The notes under the pieces: generated by a model
What the model saw: only the letters and a program-made list of their open reading frames with translations
Told to the model about the DNA's origin: nothing
Databases searched by the model: none
Part shown: positions 32,748-43,430 of the stretch, piece after piece
Layout of the letters: each line of letters begins with the position of its first letter
Position numbering within the stretch: position 1 is the first letter of the stretch
Translations under genes and position numbers: made by a program
From: Capra hircus
Taxonomy: Eukaryota > Chordata > Mammalia > Artiodactyla > Bovidae
Assembly: GCF_001704415.2 (NCBI RefSeq)
Contig: NC_030826.1
Span: 29,941,324-30,005,323 of the forward strand
Reading direction: 5' to 3'
Length of the DNA stretch: 64,000 bases

Positions 32748-32938
32748 AGGCTTCCTTGGTGGTCCAGTGGCTAAGGCTTCACGCTTCCAAAGTGGGGACC
32801 TGAGTTTGATCCCTGGTCAGGGAACTAGATTCTACGTACCACAGCTAAAAAGTCTCCATGCTGCAATGAAGACTGAAGACCCTGCATGCTGCAGCTAAGA
32901 CCTGGTGCAGCCAAAATAAATAAATAAATGAAAATAAT
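32748..32938 (+). mobile_element. CHR-type SINE, long form
   Basis: 'aggcttccttggtggtccag' head, 'tttgatccctggtcagggaa' B-box region, a second part with 'ctgcaatgaagactgaagac' and 'tgcagccaaaataaataaat' tail. Confidence 0.88.
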
Positions 32939-33047
32939 TTTAAGAAAAGAAACTGAGTAGAGATAAATTTGCAGGTGGTATTAGAGCCTTGTGCTGCCTA
33001 ACATCAACACATTCATGATGTGTATCTATTATGCTATTACTTCCCCA
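32939..33047. other. Left flank of BovB
   Basis: Short unassigned stretch. It contains the ATG at 33031 that happens to open the BovB frame. That start is in flanking DNA, not in the element. Confidence 0.5.
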
Positions 33048-34065
33048 GTGGAAAATTCTGAGAGAGATGGGAATACCAGACCACCTGACCTGCCTCCTGA
33101 GAAACCTGTATGCAGGTCAGGAAGCAACAGTTAGAACTGGACATGGAACAACAGACTGGTTCCAAATAGGAAAAGGAGTACGTCAAGGCTGTATATTGTC
33201 ACCCTGTGTATTTAACTTATATGCAGAGTACATCATGAGAAACGCTGGACTGGAAGAAACACAAGCTGGAGTCAAGATTTCTGGGAGAAATATCAATAAC
33301 CTCAGATATGCAGATGACCCCACCCTTATGGCAGAAAGTGAAGAGGAACTAAAAAGCCTCTTGATGAAAGTGAAAGAGGAGAGCGAAAAAGTTGGCTTAA
33401 AGCTCAACATTCAGAAAACGAAGATCATGGCATCCAGTCCCATCACTTCATGGCAAATAGATGGGGAAACAGTGGAAACAGTGTCAGAGTTTATTTTGGG
33501 GGGCTCCAAAATCACTGCAGATGGTGACTGCAGCCATGAAATTAAAAGACGCTTACTCCTTGGAAGAAAAGTGATGACCAACCTAGATAGTATATTCAAA
33601 AGCAGAGACATTACTTTGCAGACTAAGGTCCGTCTAGTCAAGGCTATGGTTTTTCCTGTGGTCATGTATGGATGTGAAAGTTGGACTGTGAAGAAGGCTG
33701 AGCGCCGAAGAATTGATGCTTTTGAACTGTGGTGGTGGAGAAGACTCTTGAGAGTCCCTTGGACTGCAAGGAGATCCAACCAGTCCGTTCTGAAGGAGAT
33801 CAGCCCTGGGATTTCTTTGGAAGGAATGATGCTAAAGCTGAAGCTCCAGTACTTTGGCCACCTCATGCAAAGAGTTGACTCATTGGAAAAGACTCTGATG
33901 CTGGGAGGGATTGGGGGCAGGAGGAGAAGGGGACGACCGAGGATGAGATGGCTGGATGGCATCACAGACTCGATGGACGTGAGTCTGGGTGAACTCCAGG
34001 AGATGGTGATGGACAGGGAGGCCTGGCGTGCTGTGATTCATGGGGTCGCAAAGAGTCGTACATGA
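33031..34065 (+). pseudogene. BovB ORF2 C-terminal half, uninterrupted
   Basis: 344 continuous codons. The first ~6 come from flanking DNA and the rest from BovB. Visible are RT motif B 'GVRQGCILSPCVFNLYAEYI' (about residue 50), motif C 'YADD' (about residue 94), thumb-like 'EKVGLKLNIQKTKIM' (about 120-135), 'WTVKKAERRRIDAFELWWWR' (about 218-238) and the C-terminal 'GITDSMDVSLGELQEMVMDR'. Motif A and the whole endonuclease are missing through 5' truncation, so it cannot be active. The frame ends at a TGA (34063-34065), a few codons before the usual family end, at a position consistent with CGA-to-TGA decay. Its openness implies a fairly recent insertion, not function. Confidence 0.92.
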
Positions 34066-34100
34066 CTGAGTGACTGATCTGAACTGAACTGAACTGAATT
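33048..34100 (+). mobile_element. BovB LINE 3' half, complete 3' end
   Basis: 1.05 kb, 5'-truncated in the reverse-transcriptase region ('tggaaaattctgagagagat') and complete at the 3' end with the CTGAA-type tail (34077-34100) followed by an A run. High resemblance to the minus-strand copy at 22228-23110, including shared variants. Confidence 0.96.
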
Positions 34101-34261
34101 GGAAAAAAAAACAGAAGTTTGTTATTTTACCCTCACAATATCAGCCTCCTCTTCCATCAGGTAACTTAAAAATGACCATGCTTTTTGTTTCTTCAGCCTC
34201 ATTCTATCAAGTGTGCTCTCGATTTCTGAAAAGGAGAAACCATTCTCCTTGATGGGTGATC
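34101..34261. other. Short unassigned interval
   Basis: Between BovB and Tigger. Nothing recognised. Confidence 0.35.
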
Positions 34262-34690
34262 TGTGAAACAAAAGTTTGTATTTCAAACTTTTTCATTATT
34301 ACTATACTTGTTATGATGAGTTGTGATCAGTGATCTTTGGTGTTACTATAGCAAAAAGATTACAACTCAATGAAGGCCCCAATGATGGTGAATGTTTTTC
34401 AGCAATAAAGTATTTTTCAATTAAGGTGTCACATCTTTTTACACATAACTCAGTCAAACACTTAATAGACCACATTCCCTTCTCCAGGCGATCTTCTGGA
34501 CCCAGAGATCGAACCTGGATCTCCTGCATTGCAGGCAGATTCTTTACCATCTGAGCCACCAGGGAAACCCCTAAAAGACTACAGTATAATGCAAATATAA
34601 ATTTTATAGACACTGGGAAACCAAAGGATTCATGTGACTTGCTCGTGGTGATTCTGGAACCCGACCCAAAATCTTGGAGGTTTGCTCTTA
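34262..34690 (+). mobile_element. Tigger1-type DNA transposon, internally deleted
   Basis: Left-end text 'gatcagtgatctttggtgtt' (34325-34344) jumps directly to the 3' end of the Tigger1 transposase gene and 3' UTR ('aaaagattacaactcaatga', 'ttttcagcaataaagtattt'). After a nested SINE come 'agactacagtataatgcaaa' and 'cactgggaaaccaaaggatt'. The whole central transposase is absent, so this is a non-autonomous fossil of the pogo/Tigger group. Confidence 0.82.
34472..34572 (-). mobile_element. Bov-tA SINE fragment nested in Tigger
   Basis: Antisense tRNA head only ('cccttctccaggcgatcttc' to 'gagccaccagggaaaccc'). It splits the Tigger text between 'cacttaatagacc' and 'taaaagactacag', which look like a diverged TSD. 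Confidence 0.9.
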
Positions 34691-36224
34691 TGCTTCTTTA
34701 AGGCACTCAGGGAATGGGGAGGGGCTTTCTGCCAAAAAGCCAAGAACAGCCTGATGGTGACACCAGGCAAGACTCTGTGCACAGGCACCGGGGCACTCTT
34801 AACATCTGCGTCCCGGACGGGCAGCATCCTCTCTTCTCACTTAATCGTTGTCGCTGTCTTGGCCCAGGGTCCCTGGAAGGAGGCAGAGCCTATGGAAATA
34901 CTAGTGGCCTGAGTGCTGGTCCAAGCTCATGAGGCCTTGGGCACTGGGTGAGATGCAGAGGGAGTCTTCAGACAATTATTTCAGTAATTGTACTAACGAC
35001 CTAGGAGAGCGAGGGGGTTCAAGCTGGCCCCATTCCGAAGGCAGGACCCAGAAGACAGGAGAGGAGAGAAAGACTGGGAGGGGCGACTGCTGCGCCAGCA
35101 CTTTCTGAAAAACACTCCTCCTAAATGGCTCTGGATCTGTGTTTTTCATTCAGGCTGGATGTGCTGAGGCGTTTTTCATTCGGCTCCCTCCCACCCTACC
35201 TTCCCGGCAAATTCCTTCCCAGCGCTGTTGATTTCTGTCTTGCGACCATTATGGAAATCTGGCTTCATTTCTCCTCCTAATTTATGATCTTGTTAACATG
35301 CCCGCATGCCAGATGGTCCTGTTCTTCAGGTTGGGAGATAATGAGATAAACAAAAACTGCTGTAAGAAGCAAATAGGGAAAGTTTTTGCCTTGAATGGGC
35401 CGCTCTTCATTCCTACAAACGGGCTCCCCAGACCTCAGCTGAAGCGCTCTGGAGCCCTAAGCAGGTGATGGGCCCAGCGGTCCTTGGGTGGCCCCTGAGA
35501 GGAGAGTTCTTTCTTCCAAGAGGCTCTCTGTGCTCTGGAATTAAGCCCCAGGGACACGGTATCACCCCACCTTCCCCTGATATAGCCCTGGAACCAACTT
35601 GTCCTTCCACATGACTGCTCACTGCTCTCACCACACTTAGCACACTGGACTCTTCATTGCGAATTTTTCTTTTCCCCTGCTACTCTGAGCTCCCGAGTCT
35701 TTTTCCTCTGAAACCAGAATGTCATGCATAAGGCTGCACATGGAGTTAGCAGATAATCAAAAAATAATTATGAGGCACCTCCACTAAGTCCAGCTACAGA
35801 GAAGAACAAAGAGTTGAATGAATCAATATGCCATATACAATATAAACCACCCAACCAACAGATCCAGAAGATGGGCTGCAAAGACCCCAGCCCTGGGTGG
35901 GCACTGTGCCCCTTTATCTTTGAGGACCCTTCCCAGGTCAGTCGGAACACCACCCACAGCCAGACCATAAACAGACACTGAGGAAGTGATTTTTCATAGT
36001 CTTCATCCACCCTAAAACTTGGCATGTGGACGCTGGGAGGAGTCTCAAGGGCCATCTGGTCTACCTCACTTGCCTTCCTGAGCCATCCTTGTACTAACAC
36101 ACAGGAAGATGAGTCTCCAACACCCACCACAGAAGGGGTGCAGAGAAATAGGCAGACTGTGGTTACCAAGCTCACACAAGGAAACTGAGTCACTAGTACA
36201 GTTGGTGGCTAGCCCAAGTGTCAG
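34691..36224. other. SINE-free single-copy region
   Basis: No ruminant SINE. About 35590-35740 resembles a degraded L2 3' end ('cttagcacactggactcttc'), and about 36010-36240 looks like an old MIR/L3-class remnant. 35160-35400 is A/T-balanced, repeat-free and conserved-looking ('aatttatgatcttgttaaca'), which is inference only. No exon supported. Confidence 0.4.
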
Positions 36225-36425
36225 CCAGCTACCACTTCAGGCCACACATCTGGTGCCATCTGCCTTCACAAGTAAAGTTTTATTAGACCATAGCCATGCT
36301 ATTTGTAATCTATTATCTGCAGTGCTTTTAGGCCACAATGGCAGAGTTGAATAGTTGTGACACAGAACACACAGCCTACACTCCAGCCCCTCACAAAAGA
36401 AGTTTACTGAGTCCCTGCTCTCGGA
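36225..36425 (+). mobile_element. hAT-Charlie-type DNA transposon remnant
   Basis: 'taaagttttattagaccata', 'cacaatggcagagttgaata' and 'aaaagaagtttactgagtcc' follow the order of a widespread mammalian non-autonomous hAT element. Terminal repeats are worn. Subfamily not named. Confidence 0.6.
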
Positions 36426-37385
36426 AATACACAGGCAGCCCCATTCATGCACGTGTCTGGGTTTGGATGAGCACTGATGGATCATGACCATGCCTACCCT
36501 CAGGAGGCACCAAGGGCCACTGCAATGAGTGAATGGGCAGATGGATGAGTGAACAATCAAATGAATGAAAGGGGAAGGAAGGAATGAAGCTCTCAGTTTT
36601 AGCAAAGTTCTCTCTTCCTCTCTTGGGCATTCAGAGGCTATGACAATCACTGGGCTGAGTCCAGCCTGCAAATTAGAGTGAAAAGCTGATTTCCTTTGTT
36701 GTTTTTTCACTGTTCGCAAAATAAAGTTTCTTGCTAGCTTATCACTCTTAACCACAAACAGCGTTCCCAGGGAATGTTGTGGGATTTGGCTAGGAGGAGG
36801 ATGGGAGCAAGGGAAGGACCAGCCACCGTCTTCGTCCTAATCCAGCCACGTACCCGGGAAATATCATGAAAGCCAAGAGAGCAGAAAAGAAAAGCAGCAC
36901 CCCCACTCAGTAATCCACCCCCGAGATTAGGCTCCAGCCAGAAGCTGGTGCTGATAGAGTTCCAAATAATAGGATTAGCTTCAGCCAGAGTGTCCCAATG
37001 CCCCTAACTCTTTCTAAGGCTGGAAACATTTCAATTTAGCAATTTGCTAATGCCAAGACCCTATTGTAAATATCCTGTCTCTGGCCTGCCTGACTCTTTT
37101 GAATTCCAGCTTGGAATGAAATTAGCTTGCACTGCCCCCTCCTGAGAACCTGGGGTCTAGTCTTAGGGATGTGACTCTTCTTGATAGCAAGTCACCAGTG
37201 ACAACTCACCTTCTGGCCAGCTGCCCCGAGGGCCCTAAATTGCCTCTCAGCAAAGATTATCAAGAGCTCAAACAAATGTTTGCCTAAATTGCTTTAAAAG
37301 GCAAAAACCTGTTCAAATCTCATTCAGACTAAAGGGCGAAAAAAAAAAAAATCTATCGTCGGGTCAGTTTTTGTTTTGGCTGAAA
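36426..37385. other. SINE-free single-copy region
   Basis: Includes 36900-37330, a repeat-free stretch with runs such as 'gtttgcctaaattgctttaa' that look like conserved non-coding DNA but cannot be verified by eye. A-run at 37340-37351. The 172-codon minus frame at 36237-36755 overlaps the hAT fossil and is rejected. Confidence 0.4.
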
Positions 37386-37389
37386 GCAT

Positions 37390-37612
37390 TGGGAACAGCT
37401 CAGATGGTAAAGAATTCACCTGCAATGTAGGAGACCCAGGTTCGATCCTTGGGTCGGGAAGATCCTCTGAAGAAGGGAATGGCTATTCACTCCAGTATTC
37501 TTCTTGCCTGGAGAATTCCATAGACTAAGAAGCCTGGTGGGCTACGGGCTATAGTCCATGGAGTTGCAAAAGAGTTGGACACAACTAAGCGACATGACTG
37601 AGCGACCCACAC
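37390..37612 (+). mobile_element. Bov-tA SINE
   Basis: Sense copy: head 'cagctcagatggtaaagaat', B-box 'ggttcgatccttgggtcggg', body 'ggagaattccatagactaag' and tail 'gttggacacaactaagcgac'. It has a small duplication in the body ('ttcttcttgcc') and a second 'gactgagcgac' at the end. Confidence 0.93.
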
Positions 37613-38798
37613 TTTGCGACCGGGACTAAAGAACCTGGAGCTTTGTGGTGCTACAAGAGCAGAGCTAACTTTCCTGACTTAGCTTTGTCCAAGGCCGGTC
37701 CTGTGAGCTCTCAGTGGGCAAATGGATAACTAAATCAACACATAATAGCTCAACAGTGTCCACAAACTGGCATGAAGGACTCTGTGGTGCTCACTATTTG
37801 TAGGCAGCAATTATTGGTAATACACTGGTCGGAATCAACACATTCACTAGTGAAAGGGACCCTTTATCTTGCTGGAAGAGCCTGGGATTCTGGAGTTCAG
37901 GCATGGCTGGATCCAGCTGTACAGATGGTATCATCAGTCATCCATCTCTTGTCTCTCTGTTCTGCATTGCCACCTCCTCAGGCAGGTTTCTTCTTCCAGA
38001 TTAGCAGCCTCAGGAGAAAGAGAGTATATTCTTTCCAGTAATGTAGGCTGAGGCTCACTGGCCCTGACCAGCCTCACTTGGTTATTTGCCCATCCCTAAC
38101 TCTGTCTCTGAAGCTGTCTTATTTTCTACTGTGGAGTGGGTCGGTCTCCTGCTTTAAATCTTGCTTGTGCAGGCTCTCCTCTTTGCTCACCCTCCTTGGC
38201 TAGCTTTCAAATTCCTAAATCCTCATCCTAGCACAATCACACACCTCCTCCAACCCTAACCTACACATCCCTTTCTTGAATCCCCATATCAGCCCCTCTA
38301 TTTACCTCCAGACCAACTGTGACCTCTTAGCCACTGTGTTTTCCAAGATCCCGCTTTTTATGGCAATCTGTCTCTTGGCACCTGCTCCCACATTTTTCTC
38401 CTTCTTTCACTCTGACTCTTGAGTCCCTTCCTCCTTTTAAACTATTTTCACAAATCTCCCAATCTAATCATACTGAGTTTCTGAAGTGCCCTTATTCATC
38501 ATCACTTAAAATTAACTCTCCCTTGAGTATATAGACTTAGTTTTATTTGCATATAATAATAACAGAGTGTAGTGCTTAAATATATTTTCTGGAGTTTTTA
38601 TCTCGTGTTCTTCACATCCATCTGCAAAGTAGGCAGCGTCCTCATCTGTCAAATGAAAGAAAAAGCAACTCTGAGAGTTCCAGGATGCTCAAGGGTAGAT
38701 GGTAGGAGGCAAGGGTGGCAGCTGGGGGTGGGATGGGGTGGTGGAAGACACACACACCAAGGCCACAGGGATGCCTAAATGAGAAGCCAGTCTTGCAC
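37613..38798. other. Single-copy region, pyrimidine-rich in the middle
   Basis: 38060-38480 is strongly C/T-rich on the plus strand. No gene or named repeat recognised. Confidence 0.4.
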
Positions 38799-39015
38799 AG
38801 TGGTTCTCAAGCTGGGACAGTTTTGCTCCCCAGGGACAGCCGGATGGGCAGGAGGAAGCCAGTTTACTGGCCTCACTGAGTCAAAACGAGAGATGCTGCT
38901 AAACCTCATACGATGCACAGAACAGTCCCTCCTCAACTCTCCCCACCCACACACACAACAAAGAATTATCTGGCCTCCAGATGGGAGTATTCCCGAGTCT
39001 GAGAAACCGTGGCTT
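38799..39015 (+). mobile_element. hAT-Charlie-type DNA transposon (MER5/MER20 group)
   Basis: Starts with the terminal-repeat text 'cagtggttctcaagctggga', continues 'ttttgctccccagggacagc', 'gatgctgctaaacctcatac' and 'caacaaagaattatctggcc', and ends near 'gagtctgagaaaccgtgg', the inverted counterpart of the start. Internal CA-rich insertion at about 38941-38960. Confidence 0.72.
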
Positions 39016-39185
39016 AGGAATATCTGAAAATAAAAGTTTCCATCCACATCTCCTAAGGGCTTTCCCTTCTGTTCTCAGTCATACACAAAGCAAATCAGCC
39101 ACTACCATTCTTTCTTCGTTATCAGGAGGTTGGGAATATACAGGCGGTACAAGGAGCCAACGTGGGGGTGGAGGTCGGGGTGGGG
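39016..39185. other. Short unassigned interval
   Basis: Nothing recognised. G-rich at 39160-39185. Confidence 0.35.
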
Positions 39186-39385
39186 TGTTTCCCATGTGGC
39201 TCAGTGGTAAAGAATCCACCTGCCAATGCAGGAGACTGAGGTTCGACCCCTGGGTCGGGAAGATCCGCTGGAGAAGGAAATGACAACCCACTCCAGTATT
39301 CTTGCCTGAAAAATCCCACGGAGAGAGGAGCCTGGCAGGCTATAGTCCACAGGGGTCACAGAGAGTCAGACACGAATGAAGGACC
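39186..39385 (+). mobile_element. Bov-tA SINE
   Basis: Sense copy: 'tttcccatgtggctcagtgg' head, 'gttcgacccctgggtcggga' B-box, 'actccagtattcttgcctga' body and tail 'gtcagacacgaatgaaggac'. Confidence 0.94.
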
Positions 39386-40711
39386 CCCTCTGCCCACCAT
39401 CCACCCTTGTTTTCACAGGACCATCGCATGCCAAGGCTTTGGCCTGCTCTCCTAGTTACTGGGCAGAGAGCTGGAGCAGCTGCTTTGCTCAGGGCTGTGG
39501 GGTGCCCAAGGGAACGGCGGCAGGAGGAGGGGGAGGGGACAACGGCAAGTGATGGTCACCGTGGAGCAGATGGTGAGCCCGGGGAGGATGAAGGGGAAGG
39601 GGAGAGTGAGAGGGATGCGTGAATGCGTGCACTTGGGCGGGAGACCCGGGCATCCAGGGCCATGGAGGAGGGGGCCTCCCTGCCACCTCTGAAGCTTCAG
39701 GGAGTGAGATTTTAATGTGAGCCTAATGAAGGCAGAAGCAGTTTCCATTATTCACACTCTGCTCCAGCAGCTTCTGAGCCCACACGCTCCACTACCCTCT
39801 GGAGAGGTGCAGCCACTGGTGGTGTCGGGTCCTGACTCGCTACAGAGGGAAGGGCAGGTGGCCAGACTCCCAGCCGCCTGTGGTCAGACCTGGGCCAGAG
39901 GCCTTCCTTGACGTTTCCTGTCTCGTTTCCTCCAGAGTGGTGGTGTAGCGGGAGTACCAGGGGAGGGTCTGTTGATGAATCCATGGAGGACTGAGAGGCC
40001 CAGGGAAAAGCGTCCGTCCACAGGGGCATTTTCAGCTCAGGGGCCTCCTCCATCCACCTGCGGCTTTGTGAGCCTGTTTGGGCCTCCCAGCAGAAGCGGG
40101 ACAAGTGCAGCTGTGGGCTTCAAACTTGGGTCACACACCAGATCCCAGCCTGACTGTGGACAGGGGACGGAGACCCTCCAGGGATCTGGGATCTTCTGGT
40201 GGCCCTTCCGCCTGGTTCCACTATCTCCCTAGGAAACAGTCTCCCCAGGAAAAGTCTCCCCAGCACTGGAATTCTCTGGAAGTCTCAGCTAGTCACTGGA
40301 TGACAGGTCAAGGTGAGGGCAGCCTCCTCCTGAGGGTGGACCCCAGCTCCGGGTCTCCCTGTGTTCCGGCACTCCTCGGGGTCCCCGAGCCCCACTCCCC
40401 TCTGCTTCCTTATGGCCACACAGTCGGCTCTCTTCACAGGTTCCACGCCTCTCTGCTCCTCTCTCCCAGTCTCTTTCCCAATCTCCCTGCCAGAATTCCT
40501 GCAGCAGTAGGAAGGGCCCTGGAGGGCAGCCTTCTGGTAAATGGGGCCCTTTCCCAGATTCTCTAAACACTAATAGGTAAGTGTTCCAGGAGTGTAATGA
40601 ACCTTCAAGAAGCTTCGAGTCAGGGCTACTATGAGCTCACGGGAGCTTCCTCACCCATAGAGCAAGGTCACCTCTGATCACTGTGGCCATTTCAGTGGTC
40701 AGCCAGAGACA
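39386..40711. other. G+C-rich single-copy region
   Basis: 1.3 kb without recognised repeats. Long frames (40078-40566 plus, 162 codons; 39748-40104 minus, 118 codons) overlap other frames on both strands and have low-complexity, Pro/Ser-rich composition without domains. No exon or promoter could be fixed. Confidence 0.4.
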
Positions 40712-40713
40712 AT

Positions 40714-40760
<47 letters not shown>
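40712..40760. repeat. (TC)n(CA)n microsatellite
   Basis: About 7 TC units followed by about 16 CA units. Likely polymorphic. Confidence 0.95.
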
Positions 40761-40761
<1 letters not shown>

Positions 40762-41068
40762 TTTCACCCTCTTCCTTGCTCCCCCTACCCCCACCTGCCC
40801 ACCCCTCCAACCTCTGGTTCAAGAAAGGCCACAGGTGCTTCACCTCCCACCCTCAGCAAGGGGCCAGGCGCAGGGGTGCCGTCCTGATTGCCCCGAAGCC
40901 AGAGAACCATATTTGAATTCCAGATTCCCAGTCTCGCCAGTCTCAGAGCCCCTGGTCTCCCCCCGCCCAGCCCGAGACAGCTGCCAAGTCCAGGAGCCCC
41001 TCAGAGACCCTGCCTCAGAGCTCCTGTCAGATGGACAGCGATGAACAGGAAATAATGTTTCATCACCA
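40761..41068. other. Interval between two CA repeats
   Basis: About 310 bp of C-rich single-copy sequence. Nothing recognised. Confidence 0.4.

Positions 41069-41107
<39 letters not shown>
41069..41107. repeat. (CA)n microsatellite
   Basis: About 19 CA units, uninterrupted. Confidence 0.97.
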
Positions 41108-41108
<1 letters not shown>

Positions 41109-41811
41109 ATTTAAAAATGCTTTCTATACTGAATTCTGTTCTCCCTTGTATTTCTTTGTCTACTTGTCCTTTTTTTATACTAACTTTTCATTTGAGTCAA
41201 AAATTATCTCACTGGAGAGGTGGTGATTAAATCTGATAATTAGGAGAAATACCAATTAAGTCAGGCTGGGCAAGCGGGCAGACCTTCCCCATGTCGATAC
41301 TGGAGCCTGGGGCATGGCCAGGGGCCCTCGTCCCCCAACCAGGATCACATCCACGAGCTGAATGCATGGGGGGCTTTATCCCAGCAGAGCCAAAGGGGGC
41401 CGTGGCAGGAGCAGAGGCGTTATCTCCCCACACCCTCAAACAGCTGCTTCATCCCTCCCTCTTCCTATTTCGTCAGAATCCCCACCCCAGAATTCCCCCC
41501 AATCCTGTCCTTGTCTCTGTCTTGCCCGTCCATTACTTACTGTCCTTGCCCAGACCCCCACCACCGTGTCACTGCCCAGACCTGGCCCTGCATCCCCTGA
41601 AACTGTTGGCTAAATTTCTAGTTACTTACCAGCTAGAGCGCCTATAGGCAAAAACGCACAACCCCTGCATCCACACAGAATGGTCCAGTCAACAGGGGGC
41701 TTCAGATGGCGGAGGTAAGAACAGAGTTTCTCCAAGTATGATCTATTGACTCCTTGCATCAGGGGTTCCCAGAGTGACTGCTTAAGATAGTGGGACGCTT
41801 AGCTGGGATGA
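41108..41811. other. Single-copy stretch
   Basis: No recognised repeat. A 118-codon plus-strand frame at 41291-41647 is Pro-rich, without a domain. Confidence 0.4.
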
Positions 41812-42012
41812 GACTTCCCTGGTGGCTCAGATGGTAAAGAATCTGCCTGCAGTGCAGGAGACCTGGGTTTGATCCCTGGGTCAGGAAGATCCCCTGGAGG
41901 AGGGCATGGCAATCCACTCCAGTATTCTTGCCTGGAGAATCTCATGGACAGTGGAGCCTGGTGGACTACAGTTCATGGGGTCACAAAGCCTGAGACACAA
42001 CTGAGCGACTTT
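41812..42012 (+). mobile_element. Bov-tA SINE with near-perfect TSD
   Basis: Sense, near full length: 'gacttccctggtggctcaga' to 'gacacaactgagcgacttta'. Flanked by 'agctgggatga' (41801-41811) and 'agctaggatga' (42026-42036), an 11-bp TSD with one mismatch. Confidence 0.95.
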
Positions 42013-42124
42013 AGCTGGCTTCACTAGCTAGGATGAAGTGGCTAGAAAATTAAACTGGAGCCACGGCATGGAAGCTCTTGGATGCCGGGCTGGGTTTATA
42101 TCAGGCCTGGTTGGAGGGTAGTAT

Positions 42125-43190
42125 CTGACAATCAGTGTGTGGGTTTTCCCCCACTCTAAGCTATCCTCTGATACCAGCTGGGTTTCTACAGTTCAACTCA
42201 CTTCTGATGCTCTCTACCCAGAAACTGCGGATGATGTCAGATTCCCCAGGTTAATAAGGGCTGAGTCCTACAAGGCTGCCCCTCCCCTCTCCACCTCAGA
42301 CCTACTCACAAGCCCAGGTTATTACTCAGGCTTCTGGCTATAGGTGGGAGGTTCCTCTGACCTCTCCTTAAGGTCCAGTGAATTTGCTACAGCGGCTCAC
42401 AGAACCCAGAGAAAAATATTTTACTTACCGTATTACTTACTTCTTTTTCTGCCTTTCTACTTGTTTTATATCAGTTTATCATGAACGGGTGGGGGCAACC
42501 CAGGTAGCTAGTCATAAAGGATCTGCCTGCTGGTGCAGGCAACGTGGGTTCGATCCCTGGGGTGGGAAGATCCCCCGGAGTAGGAAATGGCAACTGACTC
42601 CAGTGTTCTTTCCTGGAAAATTCCATGGGCAGTGGAGCCTGGTGGGCTACAGTCCATGGGGTTGCAAGTCAGACAGGACTGAGTGACTAAACACACACAC
42701 ACAAATTATACAGGAATATCACCAATGATATCAGGAGCAACCAGATGGAAGAGCTGCATAGGGCACGGTGCGTAGGGGCTCAGAGTTCCCACGTCCTCTG
42801 AGTGCATCACTTGCCCAGCACCTCCATGGGCTCACAGAACACTCAGAACCCAGCCTTTGGGTTTTTTTCTGGAAGCTTCTCTACATAGGCATGATTGAGT
42901 AAATAATTGACCATTGGCGATTGGTTCAACCTCCAGCCCCCTTTCCCCACCCTGGAGGTCTGGGAGCAGGACTGAAAGTTCCAACCATCTAATGACTACA
43001 GCGGTTTCCCTGGTAACCAGCCCCCGGCTGTGGGGGGGGGGGTCCAAAAAATCGCTCCATTAGCATAACAAAAGACACCCTGATTGCACTCCTTGCTTAG
43101 GAATTCCAAGGGTTTTACGAGTTCTCTGCCAGAAATGAGGGGAAGATGAAATGTATATTTCTTATAAATCACAACGCCACAGGGGATAGG
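42125..43190 (+). mobile_element. ERVL-type solo LTR (MLT2-like), split by a SINE
   Basis: Ordered LTR text: 'gatgctctctacccagaaac', 'cttctggctataggtgggag', 'gctacagcggctcacagaac', then beyond the SINE 'ccagatggaagagctgcata', 'ctctacataggcatgattga', 'actgaaagttccaaccatct', 'cattagcataacaaaagaca' and the end 'ttcttataaatcacaac'. No gag/pol is visible. Old, non-coding. It contains an 11-G run at 43032-43042. The subfamily is tentative. Confidence 0.68.
42494..42706 (+). mobile_element. Bov-tA SINE nested in an ERVL LTR
   Basis: Sense copy: head 'caacccaggtagctagtcat', B-box 'ggttcgatccctggggtggg', body 'tccagtgttctttcctggaa', tail ending in a short (CA)n. Confidence 0.92.
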
Positions 43191-43254
43191 GACAGAGCTG
43201 AGCCGCCATAGGTTAACCCGGCAACAGGATCAGGCCAGATTCCTCAGGCTAAGC

Positions 43255-43430
43255 TGGTGGCTTTCTACCGCGACTGTGCATTAGAATCACCTGGGAAGTT
43301 TTTAAAAGGCTCAGTTCTCAGGCTGACGTCTAGACCAATTAAATCAAAATGTCTGGAGTCGGGAGTCAGTCATTAATATTGTTCAAAGCATCCGATATGC
43401 AGTCAAACCAAGGACCATGGGAGGATGATT
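43255..43430 (+). mobile_element. MER5A-type hAT element
   Basis: 'ggtggctttctaccgcgact' (worn terminal repeat), 'gtgcattagaatcacctggg', 'ttttaaaaggctcagttctc', 'agaccaattaaatcaaaatg' and 'gtcattaatattgttcaaag' follow the MER5A order. A non-autonomous Charlie relative, common in placental mammals. Confidence 0.78.

Noticed and set aside
36237..36755. 172-codon minus-strand frame
   Set aside because: Overlaps a hAT transposon remnant and shows no protein family.
40078..40566. 162-codon plus-strand frame as an exon
   Set aside because: Pro/Ser/Leu-rich translation of G+C-rich DNA, overlapped by frames on the other strand, with no splice signals that could be paired.
28390..43190. A complete endogenous retrovirus between the LTR-like segments
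   Set aside because: The two LTRs (28390-28780 and 42125-43190) belong to different families, and no gag, pol or env text lies between them. Each is a solo LTR.
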